DNA of 32,292 nucleotides from Rhodospirillales bacterium. Its GTDB lineage: Bacteria > Pseudomonadota > Alphaproteobacteria > UBA828. Location of the stretch: contig JAPPMY010000120.1 of NCBI GenBank assembly GCA_028818855.1, positions 1 through 32,292 of the forward strand, written 5' to 3'. Below the pieces are notes generated by a model. The model searched no databases and was not told the origin of the DNA. It was given only the letters and a program-made list of their open reading frames with translations. Position 1 is the first letter of the stretch, and the number at the start of each line of letters is the position of its first letter. A program made the translations under genes and the position numbers. This document shows positions 1-8,154 of the stretch, in pieces.

Positions 1-634
1 GGGCGCCGCGCGCACGCGGCTCCGGCGGCGGCGCGTTGCCGGCCGCGCCCTCGGTTACGTCCTCGGGCAGCGAGACGGCGACCGGCCCGGGCCTGCCGTC
101 CAGGGCGATCGCGTGGGCCTCCGCGGCGGCGTCTGCGACCTCTTGCGGCGTCTGCGGCTCGAACACCGCCTTGGTCAGCGGCCCCAGCATGCGGTGATAG
201 TCGATCTCCTGAAACGCCTCGCGGCCGCGCTGCCCCGAGGGCACCTGGCCGATGAAGAGCAGCAGCGGCACGGAATCCTGCCGCGCCGTGTGGAGGCCGA
301 TGGCGCCGTTGGTGGCGCCGGGCCCGCGGGTGACGAAGGCGACGCCCGGCTTGCGCGCGAGCCGGCCGTAGGCGCAGGCGGCGAAGGTCGCGCCGGACTC
401 GTGGCGCGTGACGACGAAGCGGAGCCGATCCTGCGCCCCCCGCAGCGCCTCGAGGACGGCGAGGTAGCTCTCGCCCGGCACGCCGAACGCGGTGTCGACG
501 CCGTGGTCGAGCAGGGTCCGGACCAGCGTGTCGCCGCCTGTGACGGCGCGATTCGCCGGGTCCTCCTCCCGCCTGAGCTGCGCGCCGGCGCCGCGTCTGC
601 GGCTGATGTCCCGCGCCTCGATCGAACTCGCCAT
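1..634 (-). CDS. Thiamine-diphosphate-dependent enzyme, acetolactate synthase-like (C-terminus beyond window)
   Basis: Only the N-terminal ~211 residues are in the window. They form the PYR (pyrimidine-binding) domain of the acetolactate synthase / benzoylformate decarboxylase superfamily. Visible family marks are GVPGESYLAVLEAL, whose Glu is the residue that activates the thiamine ring, then RHESGATFAACAYGRLARK, VTRGPGATNG and QVPSGQRGREAFQEID. The start ATG (complement of 632-634) is preceded by a strong GGAGG. The first ~25 residues are a polar extension before the domain begins. The C-terminal domain that binds the diphosphate is outside the window, so the substrate (2-oxo acid decarboxylation or acetolactate synthesis) cannot be decided. 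No ilvN-like regulatory subunit is visible. The gene stands alone here, with a Fic gene upstream in the same direction. Confidence 0.88.
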   Translation of the reverse strand, partial: MASSIEARDISRRRGAGAQLRREEDPANRAVTGGDTLVRTLLDHGVDTAFGVPGESYLAVLEALRGAQDRLRFVVTRHESGATFAACAYGRLARKPGVAFVTRGPGATNGAIGLHTARQDSVPLLLFIGQVPSGQRGREAFQEIDYHRMLGPLTKAVFEPQTPQEVADAAAEAHAIALDGRPGPVAVSLPEDVTEGAAGNAPPPEPRARGA

Positions 635-746
635 GGCCCTCCTCCGCTGAAGCCGCGCGAGGATACAGGCAGCCGCCCGGCGGAGAAAGCAACGGGGCGC
701 GGGGTTCGCGGACGGGGGAGGGGATTGAAACCGGCGACCGGGATCC

Positions 747-864
747 TTGTTGGCCTATCCGCCTCTTTGTCGGCCAGTCGTGGCCGCTAAGTCGCGTTGT
801 TGGCCATATTTGAGGGAAAGTGGCCGTCAAATCCCGTTGTGTGCCACAGATGGCCGTCAAAGCG
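747..864. repeat. Left copy of a ~98-bp direct repeat bracketing the Fic gene
   Basis: Bases 767-864 align without any gap to 2001-2098 (constant offset 1234); by hand count 75 of 98 positions match. Each copy is built from shorter units that begin TTGT..GGCCA or TTGTGTGCCA (at 767, 797 and 837, plus a further one at 747) and contain TGGCCG(TCAA). The Fic stop codon (TGA on the minus strand, 857-859) lies inside this copy. The least conserved block is 807-816, exactly where the right copy has its promoter -10. Confidence 0.8.
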
Positions 865-1966
865 TACCGTCTTCTACGATCTCCCGGAGATCAGGAAACG
901 AAATAATGGCAGTTCGGCGTCCCGCGCCCGGCACGACCACGTGCAGCACGCCGTTTTCGCACAGAACGTCCAGCATCCGTCTTGCCGTTCGTGTGCCACA
1001 AACCATCTCCGAAACGAAATCGGCGCTGCCAAATAGGGGACGCGCAAATATCCAATCCAAGGCATGGATTGCGTACCGGGAGCGCGTGAGGTCTGCCACA
1101 CGTTGTTTCAATCGCTCGTAGAGATCGAGGATTTCCTGCGCCTTGGTGAGATTGTCCTCGGCCTGAGCCTGAACCGCTTGGAGGAAGAACCGGCACCAGC
1201 CGGTCCAATCGTTATCGCGCGACACAGCGAGCAGGCCTTCGTAATACTCGTCCCGATTAGCCTCAAGATAGGCACTAACGTAGAAAGTCGGTTCTCTGAT
1301 GTGGCCGCGTTGCCACAGGAATAAAGGCACCAGCAAACGGCCCAGACGGCCATTGCCATCCAGGAACGGATGCAGGGCCTCGAATTCGGCATGCAGTATG
1401 GCGAGCTGAACCAATTGATCGGGAGCGTCGGCATGGATATAGCGCTCCCACTCGCTCATGGCGTCGGGGAGACGTCCCGCGTCAATCGGAACGAACTTGG
1501 CTTGGTCGATGGTACACCCCGGCGGCCCGATCCAATTTGGTATACGACGGTATTCGCCGGGGGCCATTCCCTCGCCTCGGGCATGAGACAGCAAGACGCT
1601 ATGCGCTTCACGGATGACCCTCTGGGACAGCGGTATCTCCCGCAGCATCGTCTCGGCTTGACGCATGGCGGCGCGGTACTTGAGCACCTCAAGGAAGTCG
1701 TCACGGCGGGCAGGCGAAGTCGGTTCCTGCCCGGCCTCGAACTCCAGAACTTCTCCCATCGTTGCTTGAGTGCCCTCGATGCGCGAGGAGAGAACCGCTT
1801 CCCGCGTGATCAAAGGCGCCAGCAAGATGCGGGGATTAGGAATAGCGGCGAGCGTACCGTCGTAGCGCGCTACCGCCGCCATGGTCGGTCCGATAAGCGG
1901 AATCAGCTTGGGCCAATCCAAGTCTTCGGGCGGAAATCTTCCGATATGGTAGTGAACAGGCGGCAT
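857..1966 (-). CDS. Fic family protein (probable AMPylator) with C-terminal winged helix
   Basis: A 369-residue Fic protein. Fic enzymes usually transfer AMP from ATP to Ser/Thr/Tyr of a target protein. The catalytic loop HPFLDGNGRLGR (residues 199-210) is complete, with the catalytic His, the phosphate-binding GNGR and the final Arg. The N-terminal Fic_N region carries SSRIEG (60-65), the [S/T]xxxE[G/N] inhibitory helix with its Glu, so activity is likely self-restrained. The C-terminal ~100 residues look like a winged-helix domain. The reading frame is open up to 2107, but an extended -10 promoter at 2040-2048 lies inside that extension, so the start at 1966 is preferred. Base composition is visibly less GC-rich than the flanks, and direct repeats bracket the gene; both suggest transfer. 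No small antitoxin gene is visible. The cellular target is unknown. Confidence 0.9.
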   Translation of the reverse strand: MPPVHYHIGRFPPEDLDWPKLIPLIGPTMAAVARYDGTLAAIPNPRILLAPLITREAVLSSRIEGTQATMGEVLEFEAGQEPTSPARRDDFLEVLKYRAAMRQAETMLREIPLSQRVIREAHSVLLSHARGEGMAPGEYRRIPNWIGPPGCTIDQAKFVPIDAGRLPDAMSEWERYIHADAPDQLVQLAILHAEFEALHPFLDGNGRLGRLLVPLFLWQRGHIREPTFYVSAYLEANRDEYYEGLLAVSRDNDWTGWCRFFLQAVQAQAEDNLTKAQEILDLYERLKQRVADLTRSRYAIHALDWIFARPLFGSADFVSEMVCGTRTARRMLDVLCENGVLHVVVPGAGRRTAIISFPDLREIVEDGTL

Positions 1967-2000
1967 TGTTCTCTCAGTTCGCCAGCTATGGTGCTCCTCC

Positions 2001-2098
2001 TTGTCGGCCAATCGTGACCGCCAAGGCCCTTTGAGGGCCATTATATCACGAAACTGACCGTCAAAACGCCTTGTGTGCCACGGATGGCCGTCAAGGCA
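2001..2098. repeat. Right copy of the direct repeat, upstream of Fic
   Basis: This is the partner of the repeat at 767-864, in the same orientation and without gaps. Unit starts are at 2001, 2031 and 2071, matching 767, 797 and 837. It forms the 5' region of the Fic gene and ends 67 bp before the divergent dienelactone hydrolase gene. Confidence 0.8.
2040..2048 (-). promoter_or_regulatory. Extended -10 promoter of the Fic gene
   Basis: On the minus strand the sequence is TGATATAAT, a perfect extended -10 element (TGnTATAAT). The nearest TTGACG (complement of 2059-2064) is only 13 bp away, too close for a standard -35, so the extended -10 probably carries the promoter. Transcription would begin near 2033, leaving a leader of about 67 nt before the ATG at 1966. 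The TTGACGG motifs nearby belong to the repeat and could be operator half-sites. Confidence 0.5.
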
Positions 2099-2165
2099 TG
2101 CTTGCACCTGGCGGCTGGCCGCCCGACCATGGTGGGCTCAATCCTGCAACGGGGGATCGCATCCC

Positions 2166-2930
2166 ATGGGACTCGCAAGACGTGACATTCTCGTCGGTCT
2201 CGCCGGGCTGCCGCTTGCGGCGGTCCTTGCCGATCCGCGGCTCGCGCGCGCCGCCGCGGCCGGCCTCGAGACCGTCTCGATCACCACCGCAGGCGGCCGT
2301 GAGGTCTCGGCGGCGCTCGGCGTGCCTGCGGCGTTGCCGGCACCGGCCGTCATTCTGGTGCACGAATGGTGGGGACTGAACGACCAGATCAAGTCGGTCG
2401 CGGCCGCGCTCGCCGACGAAGGCTACCTGGCGCTCGCGATCGATCTCTACGGCGGCCAGGTGACCGACGATCCGGGGCGAGCGCGCGAGCTGGTGCGCGC
2501 GCTGAGCGCCGAGGCCGCGACCGATGCCTGCGCCTCGTGGGTGGGCTGGCTCAGGGGCCATGAGAGCGGCACCGGCAAGGTCGGCACCGTGGGCTGGTGC
2601 TTCGGCGGCGCCTGGTCGCTCAACGCGTCGCTCGCCGCGCCGGTGGATGCGACGGTCGTCTACTACGGCAACGTGAAGAAGGGACGCGATCGCCTCGCGT
2701 CGCTTGCCGGGCCGGTGCTCGGCCACTTCGCCACCCGCGACAAGTGGATCAACGAGGAGATGGTGGGCGGCTTCGAGGCGGAGATGGCCGCCGCCGGCAA
2801 GAGCGCCGAGAACCACTGGTACGAGGCTCACCACGGCTTCGCCAACCCGACCAAGGCCGCCTACGACGAGGAGGACGCCGCGCTCGCCTGGCAGCGGACC
2901 CTGGACTTCTTCGCGGCGCACCTCGGCTAA
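2166..2930 (+). CDS. Exported dienelactone hydrolase family protein
   Basis: A 254-residue alpha/beta hydrolase of the dienelactone hydrolase family. The N-terminus has a twin-arginine signal (RRDILVG, residues 5-11, a hydrophobic stretch, then ARAAAAG), so the protein probably goes folded to the periplasm. The Cys-Asp-His triad of the family is present: C145 in GWCFGG, D192 in HFATRDKW and H223 in AHHGF. EWWGLN (67-72) matches the conserved loop near the active site. The ATG at 2166 was chosen because the signal peptide starts there; the frame is open upstream but runs into the Fic promoter/repeat region. Actual dienelactone activity is not implied, since many homologues act on other esters. 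The 3-hydroxyacyl-CoA dehydrogenase-like gene follows after 94 bp. Confidence 0.88.
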   Translation: MGLARRDILVGLAGLPLAAVLADPRLARAAAAGLETVSITTAGGREVSAALGVPAALPAPAVILVHEWWGLNDQIKSVAAALADEGYLALAIDLYGGQVTDDPGRARELVRALSAEAATDACASWVGWLRGHESGTGKVGTVGWCFGGAWSLNASLAAPVDATVVYYGNVKKGRDRLASLAGPVLGHFATRDKWINEEMVGGFEAEMAAAGKSAENHWYEAHHGFANPTKAAYDEEDAALAWQRTLDFFAAHLG

Positions 2931-2982
2931 GGGCTGAGGCGGGCCGGCCCTCGACGAACGCGCGACGGACCGGGACTGCGGC

Positions 2983-3000
2983 CCGCCGCTCCTGCGGCGG
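2983..3000 (+). other. GC-rich hairpin between the hydrolase and dehydrogenase genes
   Basis: A perfect 7-bp stem (CCGCCGC / GCGGCGG) with a TCCT loop. No T-run follows, so it is not a convincing intrinsic terminator. It could slow transcription or protect an mRNA end between the two plus-strand genes. Confidence 0.3.
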
Positions 3001-3024
3001 CAACGCCACGCGAAGGAGAGGCCG

Positions 3025-3975
3025 ATGACCGTCCCTGCAACGCTCGATACCGTGGCCGTCGTCGGCAACGGCCGCGTCGGCCACGGCATGGCCCAGATAT
3101 TCGCGGCTGCGGGCCATCGGGTCGTCATGATCGGCCGGCGCGAGGAGAGCCTCGCCGCGGCGATGGACTTGATCGCGAAGAGCCTCGCCGGCTTCGAGGC
3201 GCACGGGCTTGTCACGGCCGGCGACGCGGGCGCCGCGCTCGGCCGCATCCGCACGTCGACCGCGCTGAAGGACGCGGCGGAGGCGCAGCTCGTCCTCGAG
3301 GCGGTTCCGGCCGAGCGCGCGGTGCAGGACGAGGTGTACGGGCGGCTCGACGCAATCTGCGCGCCTCCCGCCGTCCTCGCCTCGGGCAGCGGGCAGCCCG
3401 CGAGCGAGCTTGTCTCCGACGTCACGCACCGCGGGCGCGTGGTCGCCGCGCACTTCTGGTACCCGCCGCAGCTCATTCCGCTCGTCGAAGTCTGCGCCGG
3501 GCCGGAGAGCGACCCGGACGTGGCGCCCTGGCTCTGCGGCGTGCTGCGGGCAGCGGGAAAGGAGCCGGTGATCGTCGACAAGGAGGTTCCGGGCTTCATC
3601 GGCAACCGGCTTCAGTACGCGATCCTGCGCGAGGCCTGGGCGCTGTGGGCGGAGGGGGCGGCGTCGGCCCAGGCGATCGACACGGTGGTCAAGGCGTCCT
3701 TCGGGCGGCGCCTCGCGATCACCGGCCCCATCGAGTCGGCCGACATCGGGGGCCTCGACGTGCTGCACGCCTTCGGCGCGTACCTGATCCCGCATTTGAA
3801 GACGGGTTCCCGGCCTGCCCAGGCGGTCAGCGCGCTGGTCGATGCGGGGCATCGCGGTCTGCCGTCCGGCCGGGGCGTCTACGACTGGAGCGCGCGCGAC
3901 GGCGATGCGCTGCTCGAGGACCGCGAGGAGGAACTGTTCCGCCACCTGGCCCGGGACAAGGCCCGGCGCCAGTAG
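3025..3975 (+). CDS. 3-hydroxyacyl-CoA dehydrogenase / L-gulonate 3-dehydrogenase-like oxidoreductase
   Basis: A 316-residue protein with an N-terminal Rossmann domain (GNGRVG, residues 14-19) and the helical C-terminal dimerisation domain of the 3-hydroxyacyl-CoA dehydrogenase superfamily. The catalytic His (H143, in AAHFWYPP), Glu (E155, in PLVEV) and Asn (N194, in GFIGNR) are all in place. The YPPQLIPLVEV segment and GFIGNRLQYAILREAWAL are closer to the lambda-crystallin / L-gulonate 3-dehydrogenase branch (NPPYLIPLVE) than to beta-oxidation enzymes (FNPVxxMxLVE). The end of the second beta strand reads MIGRRE, with Arg-Arg where NAD-specific members carry an acidic residue, which hints at NADP(H). 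A GGAGAG site precedes the ATG. The substrate is uncertain. Confidence 0.85.
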   Translation: MTVPATLDTVAVVGNGRVGHGMAQIFAAAGHRVVMIGRREESLAAAMDLIAKSLAGFEAHGLVTAGDAGAALGRIRTSTALKDAAEAQLVLEAVPAERAVQDEVYGRLDAICAPPAVLASGSGQPASELVSDVTHRGRVVAAHFWYPPQLIPLVEVCAGPESDPDVAPWLCGVLRAAGKEPVIVDKEVPGFIGNRLQYAILREAWALWAEGAASAQAIDTVVKASFGRRLAITGPIESADIGGLDVLHAFGAYLIPHLKTGSRPAQAVSALVDAGHRGLPSGRGVYDWSARDGDALLEDREEELFRHLARDKARRQ

Positions 3976-3999
3976 TGCTCGGCGGGCCGCGGACGCGCC

Positions 4000-5874
4000 C
4001 TAGGCGCTCCGGAGCCTGGGGCGGGATTCGAAGGCGCGCTCGTCGCGGGGCTTCTCGTCGAAGAGCTCGGCGAGCTTCTCGGTCATCGTGCCGCCGAGCT
4101 GCTCGGCATCGGTGAGCGTGACGGCGCGGCGGTAGTAGCGGGTCACGTCGTGGCCGATGCCGATGGCCAGGAGCTGCACCGGCGAGAAGGTCTCGATCCA
4201 GTCGATGACGGAGCGCAGGTGACGCTCCAGATAGTTGCGCGCATTGACCGAGAGCGTGCTGTCGTCGACCGGCGCGCCGTCGGAGATCACCATGAGGATG
4301 CGCCGCTCCTCCGAGCGGCCAAGGAGGCGGTCGTGCGCCCAGAGCAACGCCTCGCCGTCGATGTTCTCCTTGAGCAGGCCCTCGCGCAGCATGAGGCCGA
4401 GGCTGCGGCGCGCCCGGCGCCAGGGCTCGTCCGCATTCTTGTAGATGATGTGGCGGAGGTCGTTGAGGCGGCCCGGATTGCGCGTGCGCCCCTCGGCCAG
4501 CCAGCGCTCGCGCGACTGGCCGCCCTTCCACGCCCGGGTGGTGAAGCCCAGGATCTCCACCTTCACGCCGCAGCGCTCCAGCGTCCGCGCCAGGATGTCG
4601 CCGCTCATGGCCGCGACCATGATCGGCCGCCCGCGCATGGAGCCAGAGTTGTCGATGAGCAGCGTGACCGCGGTATCCCTGAACGAGGTCTCCTTCTCCA
4701 TCTTGTAGGAGAGCGGGTGGAGCGGGTTGGTGACGACGCGGGAGAGACGCGCGGTATCCAGCAGGCCCTCCTCCAGGTCGAACTCCCAGGACCGCGTCTG
4801 GCGCGCGAGCAGGCGCCGCTGCAGCCGGTTCGCAAGCCGGCTGATGACGCCGTGAAGCTGCGAAAGCTGCTGGTCGAGCTGCAGCCTGAGCCGGGTCAGC
4901 TCCTCCGCATCGCAAAGCTCGGACGCGTTCACGATCTCGTCGAAGGCGGTCGTGAACGCCTTGTAGGGCGGCTCCCTGCCCCCCGGCCCGGAGCCAGGAT
5001 GGAAGCGCCGCCGGCCGGCCTCCTCGTCGTCCTCCTCGCCCTCGCTCATGGAGGCGTCGGCGTCCTCGTCCGCCGCGTCCTGCGCGTCGGCGTCCGCATC
5101 CGCGTCGGCGTCCGCCTCCCGGTCGCTGTCCGAATCCATCTCGTCGCCGCGCTCGGCCTCGCCGGGCTGGCTGGCGTCGTCGTCGTCAGTCTGTTCCGGG
5201 CTCGACTGGTCCTCGGCGTCGTCCGGGTCCTCGGCGTCCTCGTCGGGCAGGTCCAGGTCCTTGATGAGGCGCCGGGACAGCATGGAGAACTGGGACTGAT
5301 CCTCCATCGCGCGCATGAGCTGCGTGGTGTACCGGGCGCCCTTGTTCTCGAACCAGGGCCGCCACAGGTCGGCCATGTGGCGGGCGGACTGCGGCAGGTG
5401 CCGGCCGGTGAGCTTCTCGCGCATGATCATGGCGAGCGCTTCGGCGATCGGCACCTCTTCGGGCATCGTGCAGTGGTCGTAGCCCTTGCGCCGGCACCTC
5501 TGCTCCAGCGCTGAATCGAGGTTGGCCGCGACGCCGGCCATCCGGCCTGCGCCCAGCGCCTCGACCCGCGTCTGCTCGATGGCGTCGAAGATCGCGCGCG
5601 CGGTCTTGCCGCGCGGCTGCTCGCGCACGTGGGACCCCTGGTCGTGGTAGCGGAGCCTGAGCGCCAGCGCGTCGGCCGAGCCCCGCACCAGCTCGACGTC
5701 GAGCGCGTTGAGATCGCGCGCCGGGAAGGGGAGCTGGACCTGGTCGCCTGCGACCTGCGGCTGGTCCGCGCCGAAGGAGACCTGCAGCTCCTCGCCCGCT
5801 TCGCCCGCGATGGCGCGCACCGCCGAGCCGACGGCCCGCTGGAAGGTCTCGACCGGGGTTTCCTCCTGGGCCAC
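4000..5874 (-). CDS. cobT: Aerobic cobaltochelatase subunit CobT
   Basis: A 624-residue CobT. With CobS it forms the AAA+ part of the ATP-dependent cobaltochelatase that, together with CobN, inserts cobalt into hydrogenobyrinic acid a,c-diamide in aerobic cobalamin synthesis. The C-terminal von Willebrand A domain has the metal-binding site LLIDNSGSM (Asp near residue 406) and the later [10 protein letters not shown] long acidic linker (about residues 212-290) includes an Asp-Ala repeat coded by simple GTC/GGC-type repeats. Length fits the family. The start is GTG (complement of 5872-5874), 17 nt after cobS, with only a weak ribosome site, so translation is probably coupled. cobN is not in the window. 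The end of the gene converges on the dehydrogenase gene with a 24-bp gap. Confidence 0.96.
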   Translation of the reverse strand: MAQEETPVETFQRAVGSAVRAIAGEAGEELQVSFGADQPQVAGDQVQLPFPARDLNALDVELVRGSADALALRLRYHDQGSHVREQPRGKTARAIFDAIEQTRVEALGAGRMAGVAANLDSALEQRCRRKGYDHCTMPEEVPIAEALAMIMREKLTGRHLPQSARHMADLWRPWFENKGARYTTQLMRAMEDQSQFSMLSRRLIKDLDLPDEDAEDPDDAEDQSSPEQTDDDDASQPGEAERGDEMDSDSDREADADADADADAQDAADEDADASMSEGEEDDEEAGRRRFHPGSGPGGREPPYKAFTTAFDEIVNASELCDAEELTRLRLQLDQQLSQLHGVISRLANRLQRRLLARQTRSWEFDLEEGLLDTARLSRVVTNPLHPLSYKMEKETSFRDTAVTLLIDNSGSMRGRPIMVAAMSGDILARTLERCGVKVEILGFTTRAWKGGQSRERWLAEGRTRNPGRLNDLRHIIYKNADEPWRRARRSLGLMLREGLLKENIDGEALLWAHDRLLGRSEERRILMVISDGAPVDDSTLSVNARNYLERHLRSVIDWIETFSPVQLLAIGIGHDVTRYYRRAVTLTDAEQLGGTMTEKLAELFDEKPRDERAFESRPRLRSA

Positions 5875-5891
5875 GGGGCGCGTGCTCCGGC

Positions 5892-6893
5892 TCAGGCGCT
5901 CGGCTGCAAGGGCGCCGAGGACTCAGGCAGCTCCATGCCCAGACATCGCTGGAAGTACTCGGCGATGATGGGGCGCTCCATCTCGTCGCACTTGTTGACG
6001 AAGGTGGTGCGGAAGGCGTAGCCCACGTCGCCGAAGATCTCGGCGTTCTCGGCCCAGTGGATGACCGTGCGGGGCGACATGACGGTGGAGACGTCGCCCG
6101 CCATGAAGCCCGCGCGTGAGAGCGCCGCGACCTCGACCATCGCGTGGATGAGCTTGAGCCTCTCCTCGGTCTCGTAGGAGGGCACCTTGGAGAGCACGAT
6201 CTTCACCTCCTCGTCGTGAGCGAGGTAGTTGAGCGTCGCCACCAGGTTCCAGCGGTCCATCTGGCCCTGGTTGATCTGCTGTGTGCCGTGATAGAGGCCG
6301 GTGGTGTCGCCGAGGCCGACGGTGTTGGTGGTGGAGAAGATGCGAAAGGCGGGGTGCGGGCGCACCACCCGGTTCTGGTCGAGCAGGGTGAGCTTTCCGT
6401 CGACCTCGAGAATGCGCTGGATCACGAACATGACGTCCGGCCGGCCGGCGTCGTACTCGTCGAACACCAGCGCCGTCGGGTGCTGCAGCGCCCACGGCAG
6501 GAGGCCCTCGCGGAACTCGGTCACCTGCTTGCCGTCGCGGATCACGATCGCATCCTTGCCGATCAGGTCGATGCGGCTGATGTGACTGTCCAGATTGATG
6601 CGGATGCAGGGCCAGTTGAGGCGGGCGGCGACCTGCTCGATGTGGGTGGACTTGCCGGTGCCGTGGTAGCCCTGGATCATCACCCGGCGGTTGTGCGCGA
6701 AGCCGGCCAGGATGGTCAGGGTGGTGTCGCGGTCGAAACGGTACGCGGTGTCGATGTCCGGCACGTGGTCCGTCGGCTCCGAGAACGCCGGCACCTCCAT
6801 GTCGGTGTCGATGCCGAACGTCTGGCTGACGGAAACCTGAATGTCCGGCACGCTGCCGTTGGCGCCCGCCGCCTCTGCCTCGCTCTTCTGCAT
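5892..6893 (-). CDS. cobS: Aerobic cobaltochelatase subunit CobS
   Basis: A 333-residue MoxR-type AAA+ ATPase, the partner of CobT. Walker A is GYHGTGKST (residues 75-83) and Walker B is ALVFDEYD (141-148). The sensor region [19 protein letters not shown] is typical of CobS. In the enzyme, hexameric CobS stacks on CobT and drives metal insertion by CobN. The ATG at 6893 has a GGAGGG just upstream and gives the usual CobS length; the open frame extends to 6980 but through the hairpin at 6920-6936. The gene starts 77 nt after the J-domain gene and is followed at once by cobT. Confidence 0.96.
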   Translation of the reverse strand: MQKSEAEAAGANGSVPDIQVSVSQTFGIDTDMEVPAFSEPTDHVPDIDTAYRFDRDTTLTILAGFAHNRRVMIQGYHGTGKSTHIEQVAARLNWPCIRINLDSHISRIDLIGKDAIVIRDGKQVTEFREGLLPWALQHPTALVFDEYDAGRPDVMFVIQRILEVDGKLTLLDQNRVVRPHPAFRIFSTTNTVGLGDTTGLYHGTQQINQGQMDRWNLVATLNYLAHDEEVKIVLSKVPSYETEERLKLIHAMVEVAALSRAGFMAGDVSTVMSPRTVIHWAENAEIFGDVGYAFRTTFVNKCDEMERPIIAEYFQRCLGMELPESSAPLQPSA

Positions 6894-6910
6894 TGCGCGC
6901 TTTCCCTCCG

Positions 6911-6936
6911 CACAAAGAAGGCCGCCATCGGCGGCC
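6911..6936 (-). terminator. Intrinsic terminator or attenuator between the J-domain gene and cobS
   Basis: A perfect 7-bp stem GGCCGCC / GGCGGCC with a 3-nt loop (6920-6936). On the minus strand it is followed by TTCTTTG. It sits in the 77-nt gap between the J-domain gene and cobS, so cobST transcription is either partly attenuated or starts separately. Whether it terminates fully cannot be told from sequence, as the T-run is interrupted. Confidence 0.5.
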
Positions 6937-6970
6937 CTTCCCGTGCCACTCCGATCGACCTCGCCTTCGT

Positions 6971-7552
6971 CTACGAACACTCCTTCTTGAGGTAGTTATA
7001 GGCTTGATTGATGTGTTTCAAAAGCTCCTCGGACTCGCGTGAGCCGCCGTTGGCGTCGGGGTGGTGCCGCTTGACCAGGGTCTTGTAGCGCCGCTTGAGC
7101 GCATCGAGGTCGAAGGGCGGCGTGAGGTCGAAGAGCGCGAGCGCTTCGAGCCTGGCTTCCGAGAGCGGGTGCCCGCCCGGCCGCCGGTGTCCGTTCTGTC
7201 CGTCGTCGCCGCCCAGCCAGTCCCGCGCGAAGATGCGGAACGCCTCCTCCAGCTCCTCCCGCCTGCGCCCGCCGGGACCGTTGCAGAACGGCCAGGTCGG
7301 CCGGTGGCCGGTCATGTCGTCCCGCTGAAAGCGCTCGATGTCGTTCTGGCTCCAGCCGGCGAAGAAGTTCCACGAGCGGTTGTAGTCGCGCACGTGGTCG
7401 AGGCAGAACCAGCGGTATGAGCGGAGGTCGTCCGGCGCGCGCGGCGCGCGGTGGTCCGCCTCGCGCTCGCACTCGGGGTGCTCGCAGACGCGGACGGGCG
7501 GCTCCTCCGCCTCGTGCGGCGCACCCCTCTCCGCTGCATGGCGCCATTCCAT
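6971..7552 (-). CDS. J-domain protein encoded next to cobS
   Basis: A 193-residue protein with a C-terminal J domain (about residues 134-193) containing an intact HPD (164-166, in KRHHPDANGG), so it should stimulate an Hsp70. The N-terminal part has C23, C28, C50 and H53 in the pattern C-x4-C...C-x2-H, a possible zinc site, and aromatic-rich stretches (SYRWFCLDHVRDYNRSWNFF). This J-protein-cobS-cobT order is familiar from alphaproteobacteria, but a direct role in cobaltochelatase assembly is not established. The ATG at 7552 is the only good start near the conserved region; its ribosome site is weak. The frame is open back to 7759 without conserved features. Confidence 0.88.
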   Translation of the reverse strand: MEWRHAAERGAPHEAEEPPVRVCEHPECEREADHRAPRAPDDLRSYRWFCLDHVRDYNRSWNFFAGWSQNDIERFQRDDMTGHRPTWPFCNGPGGRRREELEEAFRIFARDWLGGDDGQNGHRRPGGHPLSEARLEALALFDLTPPFDLDALKRRYKTLVKRHHPDANGGSRESEELLKHINQAYNYLKKECS

Positions 7553-7683
7553 GACGGCACTATGCCGCCCCCACCAGGGTGGAGCAAGGCGGCCGGGATC
7601 AAGAAGTGGTCGGCGAGACAGTCTCTGCGAACCGCTCAGTGAATTGCGGGATGAGGAACCTAGATATCCTCTAGCGCCATGAA

Positions 7684-8115
7684 TCACGGCGACGTTTGAG
7701 GCGACCGAAGCTGCTTCAGTGCGATCCAGTCCGTGTCTCCGGGGCGTTTGACGTACCAATAGTTCCAGCCGTCCAACTGCGTGTGTTTTCCGTCTTTCGT
7801 AACAGCGACACGGCTGGCCGCAGCTGATGGGGTTCTAAAGCGTTGGCCCTCCACGACCCATTCGCCAAAGTCGATTTGGCCCGTGTACTGACGGCTGTTG
7901 TACTCCATGCGCACTTCCGTGCCGTGGGGGAGGGATACACCCTTCCCGGACCAAGGTGTTCCTTCGGAAGAGTTCGTTGGGGCGGCGGAAGAGGATTCGT
8001 CCAACTTAAGTAGGCGACGCAGAGCGACGTTGGGCGTCTCGGAGAAGCTCCTGCGCTCCATTTCGATCATTTGATGTATCTCAAAATCGACCTCAATCGA
8101 CCGATATTTCGTCAT
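7684..8115 (-). CDS. Small protein with N-terminal ribbon-helix-helix-like segment and C-terminal RAMA/DUF4357-like domain
   Basis: 143 residues. The N-terminal ~38 (YRSIEVDFEIHQMIEMERR, then TPNVALRRLLKL) resemble a SeqA-N/ribbon-helix-helix DNA-binding unit. The C-terminal ~75 (from GTEVRMEYN, through FRTPSAAASRVA, to LDGWNYWYVKR) resemble the RAMA/DUF4357 fold, often attached to restriction enzymes and DNA methylases. A Ser/Thr-rich linker joins them. An AGGAG precedes the ATG at 8115, and a good promoter lies upstream. The gene is clearly less GC-rich than its neighbours. Known: members of this type are widespread orphans. Inference: it binds DNA, possibly sensing base modification. No methylase or nuclease gene is adjacent. 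Confidence 0.72.
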   Translation of the reverse strand: MTKYRSIEVDFEIHQMIEMERRSFSETPNVALRRLLKLDESSSAAPTNSSEGTPWSGKGVSLPHGTEVRMEYNSRQYTGQIDFGEWVVEGQRFRTPSAAASRVAVTKDGKHTQLDGWNYWYVKRPGDTDWIALKQLRSPQTSP

Positions 8116-8154
8116 AGGCCCAACTCCTTTCTGGCTAGCGATTGGCTCTGAGCA

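Noticed and set aside
2059..2064. TTGACG as the -35 of the Fic promoter
   Set aside because: Only 13 bp from the TATAAT; the extended -10 explains the promoter better, and TTGACGG is a repeat motif.
1967..2107. N-terminal extension of the Fic frame to an ATG at 2107
   Set aside because: It would be coded by the direct repeat and lies upstream of the extended -10 promoter; no Fic family feature begins before residue 1 of the 1966 start.
2983..3000. Hairpin as an intrinsic terminator between the two plus-strand genes
   Set aside because: No T-run follows, and the next gene is in the same direction with a good ribosome site.
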